The notes beneath the pieces were generated by a model. That model did no database searches. It had not been told where the DNA came from and worked only from the letters and a program-made list of their open reading frames with translations. Of a DNA stretch of 64,000 nt, positions 1 through 7,703 are shown in pieces. Both the position numbers and the translations under genes were made by a program. Position 1 is the stretch's first letter. Every line of letters begins with the position of its first letter. This stretch comes from JAHEME01 sp034435035 (GTDB taxonomy: Bacteria > Chloroflexota > Anaerolineae > Aggregatilineales > UBA3940): contig DAOTXW010000003.1 in NCBI GenBank assembly GCA_034435035.1, forward strand, positions 16,382 through 80,381. The letters are read 5' to 3'.

Positions 1-411
1 CACCCGGTAGTCACGCCCCAGATAGTTCTCGATCGTTCGCGCTTTGGCCGGCGATTCGACGATCACCAGTTTGCCCCGCCGCTGTGAGGGCGGCACCGGG
101 GCCTCTGTGGCTGTCGCTTTACGCGGGGAGCGCGCAGCGGGGGCGCCGGCCCTGCGCCTGCCAGCGCTCTTCTTTCTGCTGCCGGCGGCTGTCCGGCTGG
201 AGCGGCGCTTTCGCCCTTCGGCGGGCGCCGGCACCGGAGGAGTCAGGCCGGCGTGGGCGCGGGTGGCTCCCATGCGGTACAGGGTTGTGCCGCAAACCGG
301 GCATACGCCCTGCGTCGCCGGTTGTGCGCTGCGGGTGTAGACAGCCTGCGCGGAATCCAGTGTCCGGCGGGTCCTGCATTTCACACAATAGGCGGTCAGT
401 TCCTCACTCAT
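1..411 (-). CDS. topA: DNA topoisomerase I, N-terminal part (cut by window edge)
   Basis: Type IA topoisomerase that relaxes negative supercoils. Only about 137 N-terminal residues are inside the window. Residues 8-47 form a DUF5679-type zinc ribbon with C9/C12 and C37/C40 (YCVKC and CPVCG). A Lys/Arg/Ala-rich linker of about 65 residues follows, and then the Toprim start KLVIVESPAKARTIENYLG from about residue 114, which is diagnostic of TopA. A zinc ribbon at the N-terminus, rather than the usual C-terminal fingers, is a layout known from Chloroflexota. The ATG at 411 overlaps the manC stop by four bases (ATGA), so translation is probably coupled. The same zinc ribbon recurs in the TIR protein at 35690-36343. 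Confidence 0.93.
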   Translation of the reverse strand, partial: MSEELTAYCVKCRTRRTLDSAQAVYTRSAQPATQGVCPVCGTTLYRMGATRAHAGLTPPVPAPAEGRKRRSSRTAAGSRKKSAGRRRAGAPAARSPRKATATEAPVPPSQRRGKLVIVESPAKARTIENYLGRDYRV

Positions 412-1493
412 AAATACCTGTCTTGCTTTCCCTCTTTCAGCTGCTCCACAATTCCCTTGACCTTCTGTGTCTGATCCCGCCGGCAGATCAGCAACGCATC
501 ATCAGTATCCACTACTACCAGATCCTCAATGCCGATCATCGCCACCTGGCGCTGGCTGTACACAAGCGTGCCATGAGTGTCTATCAGCAGGGGGGAGGGG
601 CCAAAGGCAACGTTCTGGCCTGTCTCTGTGGATAAGATATCGTAGAGTGCCTCGAAGCTGCCAATATCGCTCCAACCCATTTCGACCGGGATGACGCTGA
701 CATTCTCGCGGATATGCTCCATCAGGGCAAAATCCACGGAGATGCGCCGCATCTGCGGCCACACGCGGGCCAGAGTGTCAGCATACGCCGGCGTGCCGAT
801 TGAAGCGGCGATCTCTTCAAGTCTTTCGTGTAGATCGGGAGCATGCCGGGCATACTCCGCCATCACCCGCTGCACAGTCCATAGAAACATGCCGCTGTTC
901 CAGCTGTAGCGGCCACTGGCAACAAAGGCAGCCGCCGCTGCCCGATCCGGCTTTTCGGTGAAGCGCTGCAGGGAATAAACCTCTATGCCATCTACAATTT
1001 GCTGACGCGCGCCGCGCTCGATATAGCCGAAGCCTGTTGAGGGGAACCGCGGTGGGATGCCCAGGGTGATGATCGCATCGCTGGTGGCGGCCGTCTGTGA
1101 TGCAGCTGCCAGCACCCGGCGGAAAGTAAGGACATCGGCGATGTGATGATCAGCCGCCAGCACTACCATGACTGCATCGGGATCGCGGTGCCGGATATGA
1201 ACAGCCCCGAGGCCGACCGCCGGGGCCGTGTCGCGTCCCATCGGCTCGATGATGAAATTGGTGGCGGGCAGTTCGGGGGCCTGTTCGCGCAGGAGCGCGG
1301 TTAGATCAGCGCTGGCTACCACCAGAATCTGCTCCGGCGTGAACAGGGGATACAGGCGTTCTATGGCGATCTGAAACATCGATCGCTGCGCCTCTGTCAG
1401 ATTCAGCAGCGGCTTGGGGCGCCCCTGCCGGCTGAGGGGCCAGAGGCGTGTCCCTGCGCCGCCGGCCATGATCAAGGCATAGGTCGAGGTCAT
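408..1493 (-). CDS. manC: mannose-1-phosphate guanylyltransferase
   Basis: Forms GDP-mannose from mannose-1-phosphate and GTP in the cytoplasm, supplying mannose-type donors for surface glycans. The N-terminus has the nucleotidyltransferase signature LIMAGGAGTRLWPLSR followed by KPLL, and EKP is seen near residue 180. At 361 residues it is the short, single-domain form without the phosphomannose isomerase domain of bifunctional AlgA/ManC. It lies 30 bp after dprA and overlaps topA by four bases, so dprA-manC-topA look like one transcript. It fits functionally with the glycan locus at 15.9-26.6 kb, although it is unlinked to it. Confidence 0.93.
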   Translation of the reverse strand: MTSTYALIMAGGAGTRLWPLSRQGRPKPLLNLTEAQRSMFQIAIERLYPLFTPEQILVVASADLTALLREQAPELPATNFIIEPMGRDTAPAVGLGAVHIRHRDPDAVMVVLAADHHIADVLTFRRVLAAASQTAATSDAIITLGIPPRFPSTGFGYIERGARQQIVDGIEVYSLQRFTEKPDRAAAAAFVASGRYSWNSGMFLWTVQRVMAEYARHAPDLHERLEEIAASIGTPAYADTLARVWPQMRRISVDFALMEHIRENVSVIPVEMGWSDIGSFEALYDILSTETGQNVAFGPSPLLIDTHGTLVYSQRQVAMIGIEDLVVVDTDDALLICRRDQTQKVKGIVEQLKEGKQDRYL

Positions 1494-1523
1494 ATCGTCT
1501 CTCGTCGTTGTTATTCGCTTATC

Positions 1524-2615
1524 TCAGGCGCGCACGTAGGTCATCACCGCCACCTGACGCACCATTCCCTTGAGCTCCAGCATGGCCAGTGTGCTGCTGA
1601 CCACAGAGACGGGCAGCCCGCATTGACGGGTCAGCTCGTCAATGTGCAGCGGGTCCTGGCTGAGGCACTCCAGCACCGCGCGCTCCGGGCCGCTGACGGG
1701 CGGCAGTTCGCTGCGGGCCTGCGCATGAAGCGCTACCTGCTCCATTTGCAGGACTTCCAGCACGTCGCGGGCATCCAGCACCGGATGCGCGCCCTCCTGG
1801 ATGAGCCGGTTTGTGCCGCTGCTTCCCCTGGCTGTGATGTTGCCCGGCACGGCAAACACCTCCCGCCCCTGCTCCAGAGCATGCCCGGCGGTCAGCAGGG
1901 CGCCGCTCTTCTCGCCAGCCTCGATCACCAGCACGCCACGCGCCAGGCCGCTGAGCACCCGATTGCGTGGCGCAAACATCCTGGCTTCCGGCAGTGTCCC
2001 CAGCGGGAAGGGACTCACCAGGGCCCCATGCTGCACGATCCGGGCTGCCAGCTGGCGGTGTTCAGGTGGATAGATGAGGTCCAGACCACAGCCAAGCACC
2101 GCGAGCGTGCGCCCGCCGACTTCCAGAGCTGCTGTGTGGGCTTCTGCATCCACACCGCGCGCCAGCCCGCTTACGATCGTCAGGCCGCTGGCGGCCAGGT
2201 CGGCGGCCAGGGTATGCGCCACCTGCCGGCCATAGGCCGAGATTGAGCGCGTGCCAACCACCGCCAGCGCCCACTCATCGGCTTCCGAAAGGCTGCCGCG
2301 CACATACAGCACCGGCGGCGCCTGATCGATCTCCCTCAGCTGAGCGAGCAGCCCGGGGTAGACATCATCCTCCCAAGTCAACACGGCGATCCCCAGCCGA
2401 TCCAGACGCGCCAGCTCGGCGGCCGGGTCGATCTCCTGCCGGGCCTGTGCCATCTGCTCCAGTGCGCGGCTGTCAAGCCCTGCCGAACGGAGCTTGTCCA
2501 GGGGGGAGTGCCACGCCTCGGACAGCGAGCCAAAGTGCTCCAGCAGCCGCCGGACGCGCACAGGCCCAATGCCTGGCACCATGCTGAAGGCAACCCAGAA
2601 CCGGCGTTCCGTCAT
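1524..2615 (-). CDS. dprA: DNA-processing protein DprA/Smf
   Basis: Single-stranded-DNA-binding protein that loads RecA during natural transformation. The 363 residues have the family layout: an N-terminal helix-hairpin-helix region (MVPGIGPVRVRRLLEHFG), a central Rossmann-like fold with the signatures VVGTRSISAYGR, SGLARGVDAEAH and PPEHRQL, and a C-terminal winged helix (DPLHIDELTRQCGLPV). Nothing is missing, so it is probably functional. No other competence genes are in the window. A neighbouring topA is a common arrangement for dprA in many bacteria; here manC has come between them. Confidence 0.95.
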   Translation of the reverse strand: MTERRFWVAFSMVPGIGPVRVRRLLEHFGSLSEAWHSPLDKLRSAGLDSRALEQMAQARQEIDPAAELARLDRLGIAVLTWEDDVYPGLLAQLREIDQAPPVLYVRGSLSEADEWALAVVGTRSISAYGRQVAHTLAADLAASGLTIVSGLARGVDAEAHTAALEVGGRTLAVLGCGLDLIYPPEHRQLAARIVQHGALVSPFPLGTLPEARMFAPRNRVLSGLARGVLVIEAGEKSGALLTAGHALEQGREVFAVPGNITARGSSGTNRLIQEGAHPVLDARDVLEVLQMEQVALHAQARSELPPVSGPERAVLECLSQDPLHIDELTRQCGLPVSVVSSTLAMLELKGMVRQVAVMTYVRA

Positions 2616-2702
2616 GGCGTTGCAGGGTCCCCGGCGTCAGAAAGGAATAACCATGGCGCACTTCGCGCAATCTGTCAACAATTCGCCGCAGGTGGGCTGC
2701 TC

Positions 2703-3860
2703 TCAGGGTCGGGTGAACGGATCGAACAGCTTCTGGTATTCCTGCAGGGCATAGCGATCCGTCATCCCGGCGATGTAATCGCAGACGACGCGGGCGAGCG
2801 AATCGCCGTCTTCAGCCGGGCGCGCCATGACGCCGGGGGGCAGCTGCTCCGGCTCTGCCAGATAAGCCTGGAATAGGCTGGTGATGAAGTGCTCGGCCTT
2901 CTGCGCCATGCGTACTACCCGGTAATGGCGATACATGTGCTGATAAAGATAGCTTTTCAGTTCACGCACCATAGCTGCCATCTCTTCAGAGTGGCCGATG
3001 ACGTTGACGGGCAGCTGCTGCAACTCGGCTACGGAGCGGGGCGCAGCCGCTTCCAGCCGATCATGGGTGGCCCTGCAGACATCGCGGACAAGGATCCCGA
3101 TAAGCCGGCGGATCAGGCGGTGACGGGCCAGTTCATCAAAGTCCTGCACTCGCAGATTCAGCTCCCGCATTCCCAGCTCCCACAGCCCGAGACCATCCAG
3201 GTCGCGCGCAGAAAGCAGCCCCGCGTACAGGCCGTCGTCGAGATCGTGGGCCGTATAAGTCAGTTCGTCCGCGATATTGGCGATCTGGGCTTCCAGGTTT
3301 GCGCGCCTGTCCGGATCAAAACCGGCGGCGTCGCTCACGTCGTACTCAGTTTCATGCTTGACGATGCCTTCAAGCGTTTCGTAAGTCAGGTTGAGGCCCT
3401 TGAACTCGGTGTAGCGGTTCTCCAGCAGGGTGACGATGCGATAAGTCTGGCGGTTGTGATCAAAGCCTCCCTGATCGCGCATCAGCCGGGCCAGCGTTGC
3501 TTCCCCGGAGTGCCCAAAAGGAGGATGCCCCAGATCGTGGGCCAGGCAGATCGCCTCGACCAGGTCTTCGTTGGCTCCCAGGACGCGGGCGATTGTGCGG
3601 CCGATCTGCGCGACCTCCAGGGTGTGGGTAAGCCGCGTGCGGAAGTAGTCGCCCTCGTGGTTGACAAACACCTGGGTCTTGTACTCCAGACGCCGGAAGG
3701 CAGTGGTATGCAGCACGCGATCGCGGTCGCGCTGAAAGGCCGTCCGCAGTTTGGGCTCGGCCTCCGGGTGCCGGCGGCCGCGGGAATCGGCGCTCTTCAT
3801 GCCATAAGATGCCAGAACCTGGCGCTCTCGCTCCTCCATCTGTTCGCGTGGGATGATCAT
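2703..3860 (-). CDS. dgt: dGTPase-like HD-domain triphosphohydrolase
   Basis: Predicted deoxyguanosinetriphosphate triphosphohydrolase-like enzyme that cleaves dNTPs to nucleoside and tripolyphosphate. The HD metal site is intact: RLTHTLEVAQIGR near residue 78 and AHDLGHPPFGHSGE near residue 108, with a further conserved Asp in ELTYTAHDLDDGL. The 385-residue length matches the type 2/3 dGTPase-like subfamily. The ATG at 3860 is preceded by a consensus AGGAGGT four bases upstream. The gene is transcribed away from rnj, and the two promoters lie nearly back to back. Its substrate preference cannot be read from sequence. Confidence 0.9.
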   Translation of the reverse strand: MIIPREQMEERERQVLASYGMKSADSRGRRHPEAEPKLRTAFQRDRDRVLHTTAFRRLEYKTQVFVNHEGDYFRTRLTHTLEVAQIGRTIARVLGANEDLVEAICLAHDLGHPPFGHSGEATLARLMRDQGGFDHNRQTYRIVTLLENRYTEFKGLNLTYETLEGIVKHETEYDVSDAAGFDPDRRANLEAQIANIADELTYTAHDLDDGLYAGLLSARDLDGLGLWELGMRELNLRVQDFDELARHRLIRRLIGILVRDVCRATHDRLEAAAPRSVAELQQLPVNVIGHSEEMAAMVRELKSYLYQHMYRHYRVVRMAQKAEHFITSLFQAYLAEPEQLPPGVMARPAEDGDSLARVVCDYIAGMTDRYALQEYQKLFDPFTRP

Positions 3861-3895
3861 GGGACCTCCTGCGGCGCGAGGTCAGCGCCATCCGC

Positions 3896-3924
3896 AGTCT
3901 AGCATCGGGGCAGATCGGTGTCAA
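3896..3924 (-). promoter_or_regulatory. Promoter of the dGTPase gene
   Basis: Read on the minus strand this is TTGACA (3924-3919), a 17-bp spacer and TAGACT (3901-3896), about 36 bp before the start codon. The -35 box is perfect. Confidence 0.8.
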
Positions 3925-3930
3925 CGGGCT

Positions 3931-3958
3931 TTGCTCGCAGGCCTGTGTGTGGTACAAT
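3931..3958 (+). promoter_or_regulatory. Promoter of rnj
   Basis: TTGCTC (3931-3936), 16-bp spacer, TACAAT (3953-3958). It fires away from the dGTPase promoter, with the two -35 boxes only 6 bp apart. The transcript would carry a leader of roughly 185 nt before the RNase J start. Confidence 0.65.
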
Positions 3959-4140
3959 CTCCTCCGAAGCAGGATGTATCACACTCAGGTGCTTCAGTTG
4001 CAGGTGTTCCGGGAATGGAATGTCACGCAGGGCCCGGATAACTGACCGAGGACTTGCATGGGGCGTGAGGCAATGATGCTCAGCCCCATTTTGCTTATTG
4101 GGCAGTGAGTGATCAATCTGTGAATTCACGAAAGGAGTTC

Positions 4141-4155
4141 ATGAATAACTCGTGA
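4141..4155 (+). promoter_or_regulatory. Four-codon upstream ORF overlapping the rnj start
   Basis: AAAGGAG at 4131-4137 is ideally placed for ATG 4141, which opens ATG AAT AAC TCG TGA. The stop overlaps the GTG start of rnj at 4152 (GTGA). The in-frame TAA at 4146-4148 rules out any earlier rnj start. The Shine-Dalgarno therefore appears to serve the mini-ORF, and rnj would be read by re-initiation or from the same site at longer spacing. Confidence 0.5.
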
Positions 4156-5867
4156 GCGCAACAAAACAACGGTGGCAGCCTGATCGCCGCCAGGATGCTG
4201 CCCCTCCCGCAGGGATCCTGCGGGCAGTTCCGCTTGGCGGCCTGGGCGAGATCGGCAAGAACATGATGTATCTGGAGTATGAAACGGAAGACACGCTCGA
4301 CTCCATCATCATCGATACAGGCATCATGTTCCCTGAAAACGATATGCTGGGAATCGACTATATCATCCCGGATTTCCGGTTCATCATGGATCGGTTGGAT
4401 ACTATCCGGGGGGTGATCATCACGCATGGCCATGAGGATCACACCGGGGCTATCGGACATGTGATGGAGCATATCTCAGCGCCCGTCTATGCTACTCCGC
4501 TGACCCGGGGGCTGCTGGAAGTCAAACTTCGCTCCGCTGGCCTGCAGGATCGGGTGACGCTGGTCACCGTCATGGCTGGCGATACCGTCCGCATGGGCCC
4601 GTTTGTCATCGAGTTCTTCCATGTATGTCACAGCATCCCGGACAGCGTGGGGCTAGGCATCACGACCCCGGTCGGGCTGATTGTGCATACTGGCGACTAC
4701 AAGTTTGACCATACACCGGTTGACGGATGGCCGCCCGATTTCGCCAAGCTGGCCGAGTTTGCCGGGCGCGGCGTGCTGGCGCTGTTTGCGGACAGCACCA
4801 ATGCGGATGTGGCTGGCTGGACGAAGTCTGAGTCCGTGATCGATGCCGCTTTTGATCAGGTCTTCCGGCAGGCCAAGGGGCGCATCATCGTGGCGACGTT
4901 CGCCTCGCTGATTGCCCGTGTTCAGCAGGTGGCGAACGTGGCGCGCCGCTACGGACGCAAGCTGGCGCTGGCCGGCCACAGCATGACAGAGAATGTCAAG
5001 ATGGCACGCAACCTGGGCTACCTGAGCATACCCGATGACATGCTCATTGACCTGGGGCAGATCGCCAGCGTGCCGCTGGAGCGCACGGTCATCATGGCCA
5101 CCGGTGCACAGGGCGAACCCTCGGCTGTGCTCGGCCGCCTGGCCACCGGCCGCCACCCCCGGCTGGAGATCGAGCCCGGCGATACGATCATCCTGTCCTC
5201 GCATCCGATCCCCGGCAATGAGGAAATGGTGCATCGCACCATCAACCGGCTCATCCAGCGTGGGGCCAATGTGCTCTATGACCCCATCCTGCCGGTTCAC
5301 GTCTCTGGCCATGCTTCGCAGGAAGAGATGAAGCTGATGATCAACCTGGTGCGGCCGCGCTTCTTCGTCCCCGTCCATGGTGAACTGCGGCACCTGCATC
5401 TGCACGGTAAGATGGCCGTTGAACTGGGTATCCCGCCTGAGAATGTCGCCATCGTTGAAAACGGCACCCTGTTGACCTTCACCGCTGACAGCATGACTGT
5501 CGGTGAGCGTGTGCCTGGAGGCTATGTCTATGTAGACGGGTCGGGTGTGGGCGACATTGGCCCGGAAGTGATGCGCGACCGCGAGGTGCTCGGGCGCGAT
5601 GGCTTTGTCATTGTCAACCTCACTATTGACCGGGAGTCGCACCAGCTGGTGGCACAGCCGGAGATCATTTCACGCGGGTTTGTCTATCTGCGCGAAGCTG
5701 GCGACCTGATGAGCGGGGCGGAGAAATCGATCCGGGCTGTGCTGGGCGCAGATGGCAACCTGACCAGCCGCCGCCTGCGCGATGAAGTGGAGCGGTCGCT
5801 GGATCGATTCTTCTACAATGAAACGAAGCGCAGACCCATGGTCTTTGCCTTCATCAACGAGATATAA
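4152..5867 (+). CDS. rnj: Ribonuclease J
   Basis: Metallo-beta-lactamase/beta-CASP nuclease with 5'-to-3' exonuclease and endonuclease activity in mRNA decay and rRNA maturation. The zinc motif HGHEDH lies at residues 92-97 (H92, H94, D96, H97). Further metal ligands appear as CHSIPDS and HTGDYKFD. The beta-CASP part includes SHPIPGNE, and VHVSGHASQEE carries the last His ligand. The C-terminal domain (from about residue 450) is present, and 571 residues is normal length. The GTG start is forced by an upstream in-frame stop. A strong hairpin follows the gene. Confidence 0.95.
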   Translation: MSATKQRWQPDRRQDAAPPAGILRAVPLGGLGEIGKNMMYLEYETEDTLDSIIIDTGIMFPENDMLGIDYIIPDFRFIMDRLDTIRGVIITHGHEDHTGAIGHVMEHISAPVYATPLTRGLLEVKLRSAGLQDRVTLVTVMAGDTVRMGPFVIEFFHVCHSIPDSVGLGITTPVGLIVHTGDYKFDHTPVDGWPPDFAKLAEFAGRGVLALFADSTNADVAGWTKSESVIDAAFDQVFRQAKGRIIVATFASLIARVQQVANVARRYGRKLALAGHSMTENVKMARNLGYLSIPDDMLIDLGQIASVPLERTVIMATGAQGEPSAVLGRLATGRHPRLEIEPGDTIILSSHPIPGNEEMVHRTINRLIQRGANVLYDPILPVHVSGHASQEEMKLMINLVRPRFFVPVHGELRHLHLHGKMAVELGIPPENVAIVENGTLLTFTADSMTVGERVPGGYVYVDGSGVGDIGPEVMRDREVLGRDGFVIVNLTIDRESHQLVAQPEIISRGFVYLREAGDLMSGAEKSIRAVLGADGNLTSRRLRDEVERSLDRFFYNETKRRPMVFAFINEI

Positions 5868-5923
5868 GATCGGGAGCCTGGCACGCGGGCATCGCAGCCC
5901 CGGGACGCTGCCCCTCTGAGACG

Positions 5924-5956
5924 CAACAACCGCCGGTCAACTACCGGCGGTTGTTG
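5924..5956 (+). terminator. Hairpin between rnj and tRNA-Arg
   Basis: Perfect 14-bp stem (5924-5937 with 5943-5956) and a five-base loop, 56 bp after the rnj stop and 5 bp from the tRNA 3' end. There is no U-run. It probably ends or protects rnj mRNA and may also mark the end of the opposing tRNA transcript. Confidence 0.7.
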
Positions 5957-5960
5957 TAGA

Positions 5961-6032
5961 TGCCCCCACCAGGACTTGAACCTGGGCCTCAGCCTCCGGA
6001 GGGCCGCGCTCTATCCCCTGAGCTATGGGGGC
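5961..6032 (-). tRNA. tRNA-Arg (CCG)
   Basis: 72-nt cloverleaf on the minus strand. The acceptor is GCCCCCA/TGGGGGC with discriminator A, the D-stem is GCTC/GAGC, and the anticodon loop CTCCGGA gives anticodon CCG, which reads CGG. The T-arm is CCAGG-TTCAAGT-CCTGG. CCA is not encoded. The anticodon stem has one G-U pair. Confidence 0.96.
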
Positions 6033-6049
6033 CTTCGTTAGCGCGCTAT

Positions 6050-6058
6050 ATTATACCA
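6050..6058 (-). promoter_or_regulatory. Extended -10 promoter of tRNA-Arg
   Basis: The minus strand reads TGGTATAAT, a perfect TATAAT with the extended TGn element, 18 bp before the tRNA 5' end. Any -35 box is weak (TCGTCA). Confidence 0.7.
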
Positions 6059-6141
6059 TCGAATGGCCGGGCTGACGATGGAAAGATCGAGCTCGCAGCC
6101 AATCTCCCCCGATCTGAAATGCGCCCGCTGAGTCGGCACGC

Positions 6142-6170
6142 TTGTAGCAACCCTGTGGCTGTGTTATGCT
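6142..6170 (+). promoter_or_regulatory. Promoter of the aminomutase gene
   Basis: TTGTAG (6142-6147), 17-bp spacer, TATGCT (6165-6170), giving a leader of about 45 nt that ends in the GGAGGAG ribosome site. Confidence 0.6.
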
Positions 6171-6220
6171 CTGACTATCGATGCGTTCCCAACAGGCTTT
6201 TGTACAGAAACGGAGGAGCT

Positions 6221-7600
6221 ATGGCAGCCATTCCCCGTGACCGATCGAGCTATCTGCTGGAGACCGAAGTTCGCGCCGATGGGCTGGAGTATACCCGGCG
6301 CCCCGCCCTGTTTGCCGATGTTCCAGATGAGAAGTGGAACTCCTGGCAGTGGCAGATGGCTAACCGCCTCAACTCCGTCGATGAGCTGGCGCAGGTGATC
6401 GATCTGACCGATGAGGAGCGCGAAGGGGCGTCTGCATCCGGTGTGTTCCGGGTGGATATCACTCCTTACTTCGCCAGTCTGCTGGAGTGGGGAGACCCCT
6501 ACGGACCGGTGCGCCACCAGGTGATCCCCAAGGGCCGTGAGCTGGTTCCCTTCGACTCGATGATGGCAGACTCACTCAGCGAGGATGCGCATTCGCCGGT
6601 CCCCGGACTGGTGCATCGCTACCCGGATAGGGTATTGATGCTGACGACTACCCAGTGCGCCAGCTACTGCCGCTACTGCACCCGATCTCGTGTGGTGGGC
6701 GATCCATCTGCCAACTTCGGGCGAGCCGATCACGACGCCCAGATCGACTATATCGCCCGCACCCCCCAGGTGCGCGATGTCCTGCTGTCCGGCGGAGACC
6801 CGCTGACAATGGCTCCCAAGCTGCTGGACGATCTGCTGGGCCGCCTGCGCGCCATCCCGCACGTGGAGATTGTACGCATCGGCTCCCGCGTGCCGGTCTT
6901 CCTGCCACAGCGCATCACCGATGAGCTGTGCGATATGCTGCGCAAATATCACCCGCTGTGGCTGAACATCCATGTCAATCACCCGCGGGAGATCACGCCG
7001 GAGCTGAGCCGGGCGCTGGCCAAATTGGCTGACGCAGGCATCCCGCTGGGCAACCAGGCGGTGCTGCTGCGGGAGGTCAACGATCACCCGGCGGTGCAGC
7101 TTGAGCTGGTGCACAAACTGGTGCGCAACCGGGTGCGGCCCTATTACCTGTACCAGTGCGATCTGGTGCAGGGCGCGGGGCACTTCCGCACTCCGGTCTC
7201 AGTGGGCGTGGATATCATTGAACATCTGCGCGGGCATACCTCCGGCTATGCGGTCCCGGTCTTCATCGTGGACGCCCCTGGCGGCGGCGGCAAGATACCC
7301 GTCATGCCTGAGTATGTCATCAGCCGCGGCCCGAATCGCCTGGTGCTGCGCAACTATGAAGGCTTCATCACCACGTACACGGAGCCGGAGGACGCCTACG
7401 AGCGTGATGAGGAGCGCATGATGCGCTACATTGAGCGTGGAGGCTACCGCGATGAAGGCACTCAGAACGGCGTAGCGGGCCTGACCAGTGGACGGCACAT
7501 GACCATCAAGCCGGAAGGCTTTGACGCGACCCACGAGCGCGGGCGCGAGGGCGAAGCTGAGAAGCGCGGCAAGCGCAATTACTGGGATGACTACAGCTAG
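6221..7600 (+). CDS. kamA: KamA-family lysine 2,3-aminomutase (radical SAM/PLP)
   Basis: Radical SAM enzyme predicted to move the alpha-amino group of lysine (or glutamate) to C3. The [4Fe-4S]/SAM motif CASYCRYC is at C146, C150 and C153. The PLP lysine lies in GGGGKIPV at about K358, as in clostridial KamA. At 459 residues it is longer than EpmB, which modifies EF-P, and no EF-P gene is nearby. The start is ATG 6221 behind GGAGGAG; the open frame runs further upstream through the tRNA but that part is not coding. Beta-lysine is used for osmoprotection or lysine catabolism; which applies here is unknown. Glutamate 2,3-aminomutase is the main alternative. Confidence 0.88.
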   Translation: MAAIPRDRSSYLLETEVRADGLEYTRRPALFADVPDEKWNSWQWQMANRLNSVDELAQVIDLTDEEREGASASGVFRVDITPYFASLLEWGDPYGPVRHQVIPKGRELVPFDSMMADSLSEDAHSPVPGLVHRYPDRVLMLTTTQCASYCRYCTRSRVVGDPSANFGRADHDAQIDYIARTPQVRDVLLSGGDPLTMAPKLLDDLLGRLRAIPHVEIVRIGSRVPVFLPQRITDELCDMLRKYHPLWLNIHVNHPREITPELSRALAKLADAGIPLGNQAVLLREVNDHPAVQLELVHKLVRNRVRPYYLYQCDLVQGAGHFRTPVSVGVDIIEHLRGHTSGYAVPVFIVDAPGGGGKIPVMPEYVISRGPNRLVLRNYEGFITTYTEPEDAYERDEERMMRYIERGGYRDEGTQNGVAGLTSGRHMTIKPEGFDATHERGREGEAEKRGKRNYWDDYS

Positions 7601-7649
7601 CCGCTAACAGGCGCAGTCCGCGCTGCATACCCGTGGATGAAAAACGAAA

Positions 7650-7678
7650 CCGCGCGCAGCTGCAAAGGCTGCGCGCGG
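7650..7678 (-). terminator. Terminator of rpoD (convergent with kamA)
   Basis: 11-bp GC stem (7650-7660 with 7668-7678) and a seven-base loop. On the minus strand it is followed by TTTCGTTTTT, so it best fits termination of the sigma-factor mRNA. It can also stop kamA transcripts. Confidence 0.8.
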
Positions 7679-7703
7679 GCATGATGCGGGGAAAGCCTGT
7701 CTT

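Noticed and set aside
5960..6220. N-terminal extension of the aminomutase frame back into the tRNA-Arg
   Set aside because: The extra 87 residues read through the complement of the tRNA and the promoter; ATG 6221 with GGAGGAG and family alignment fixes the start.
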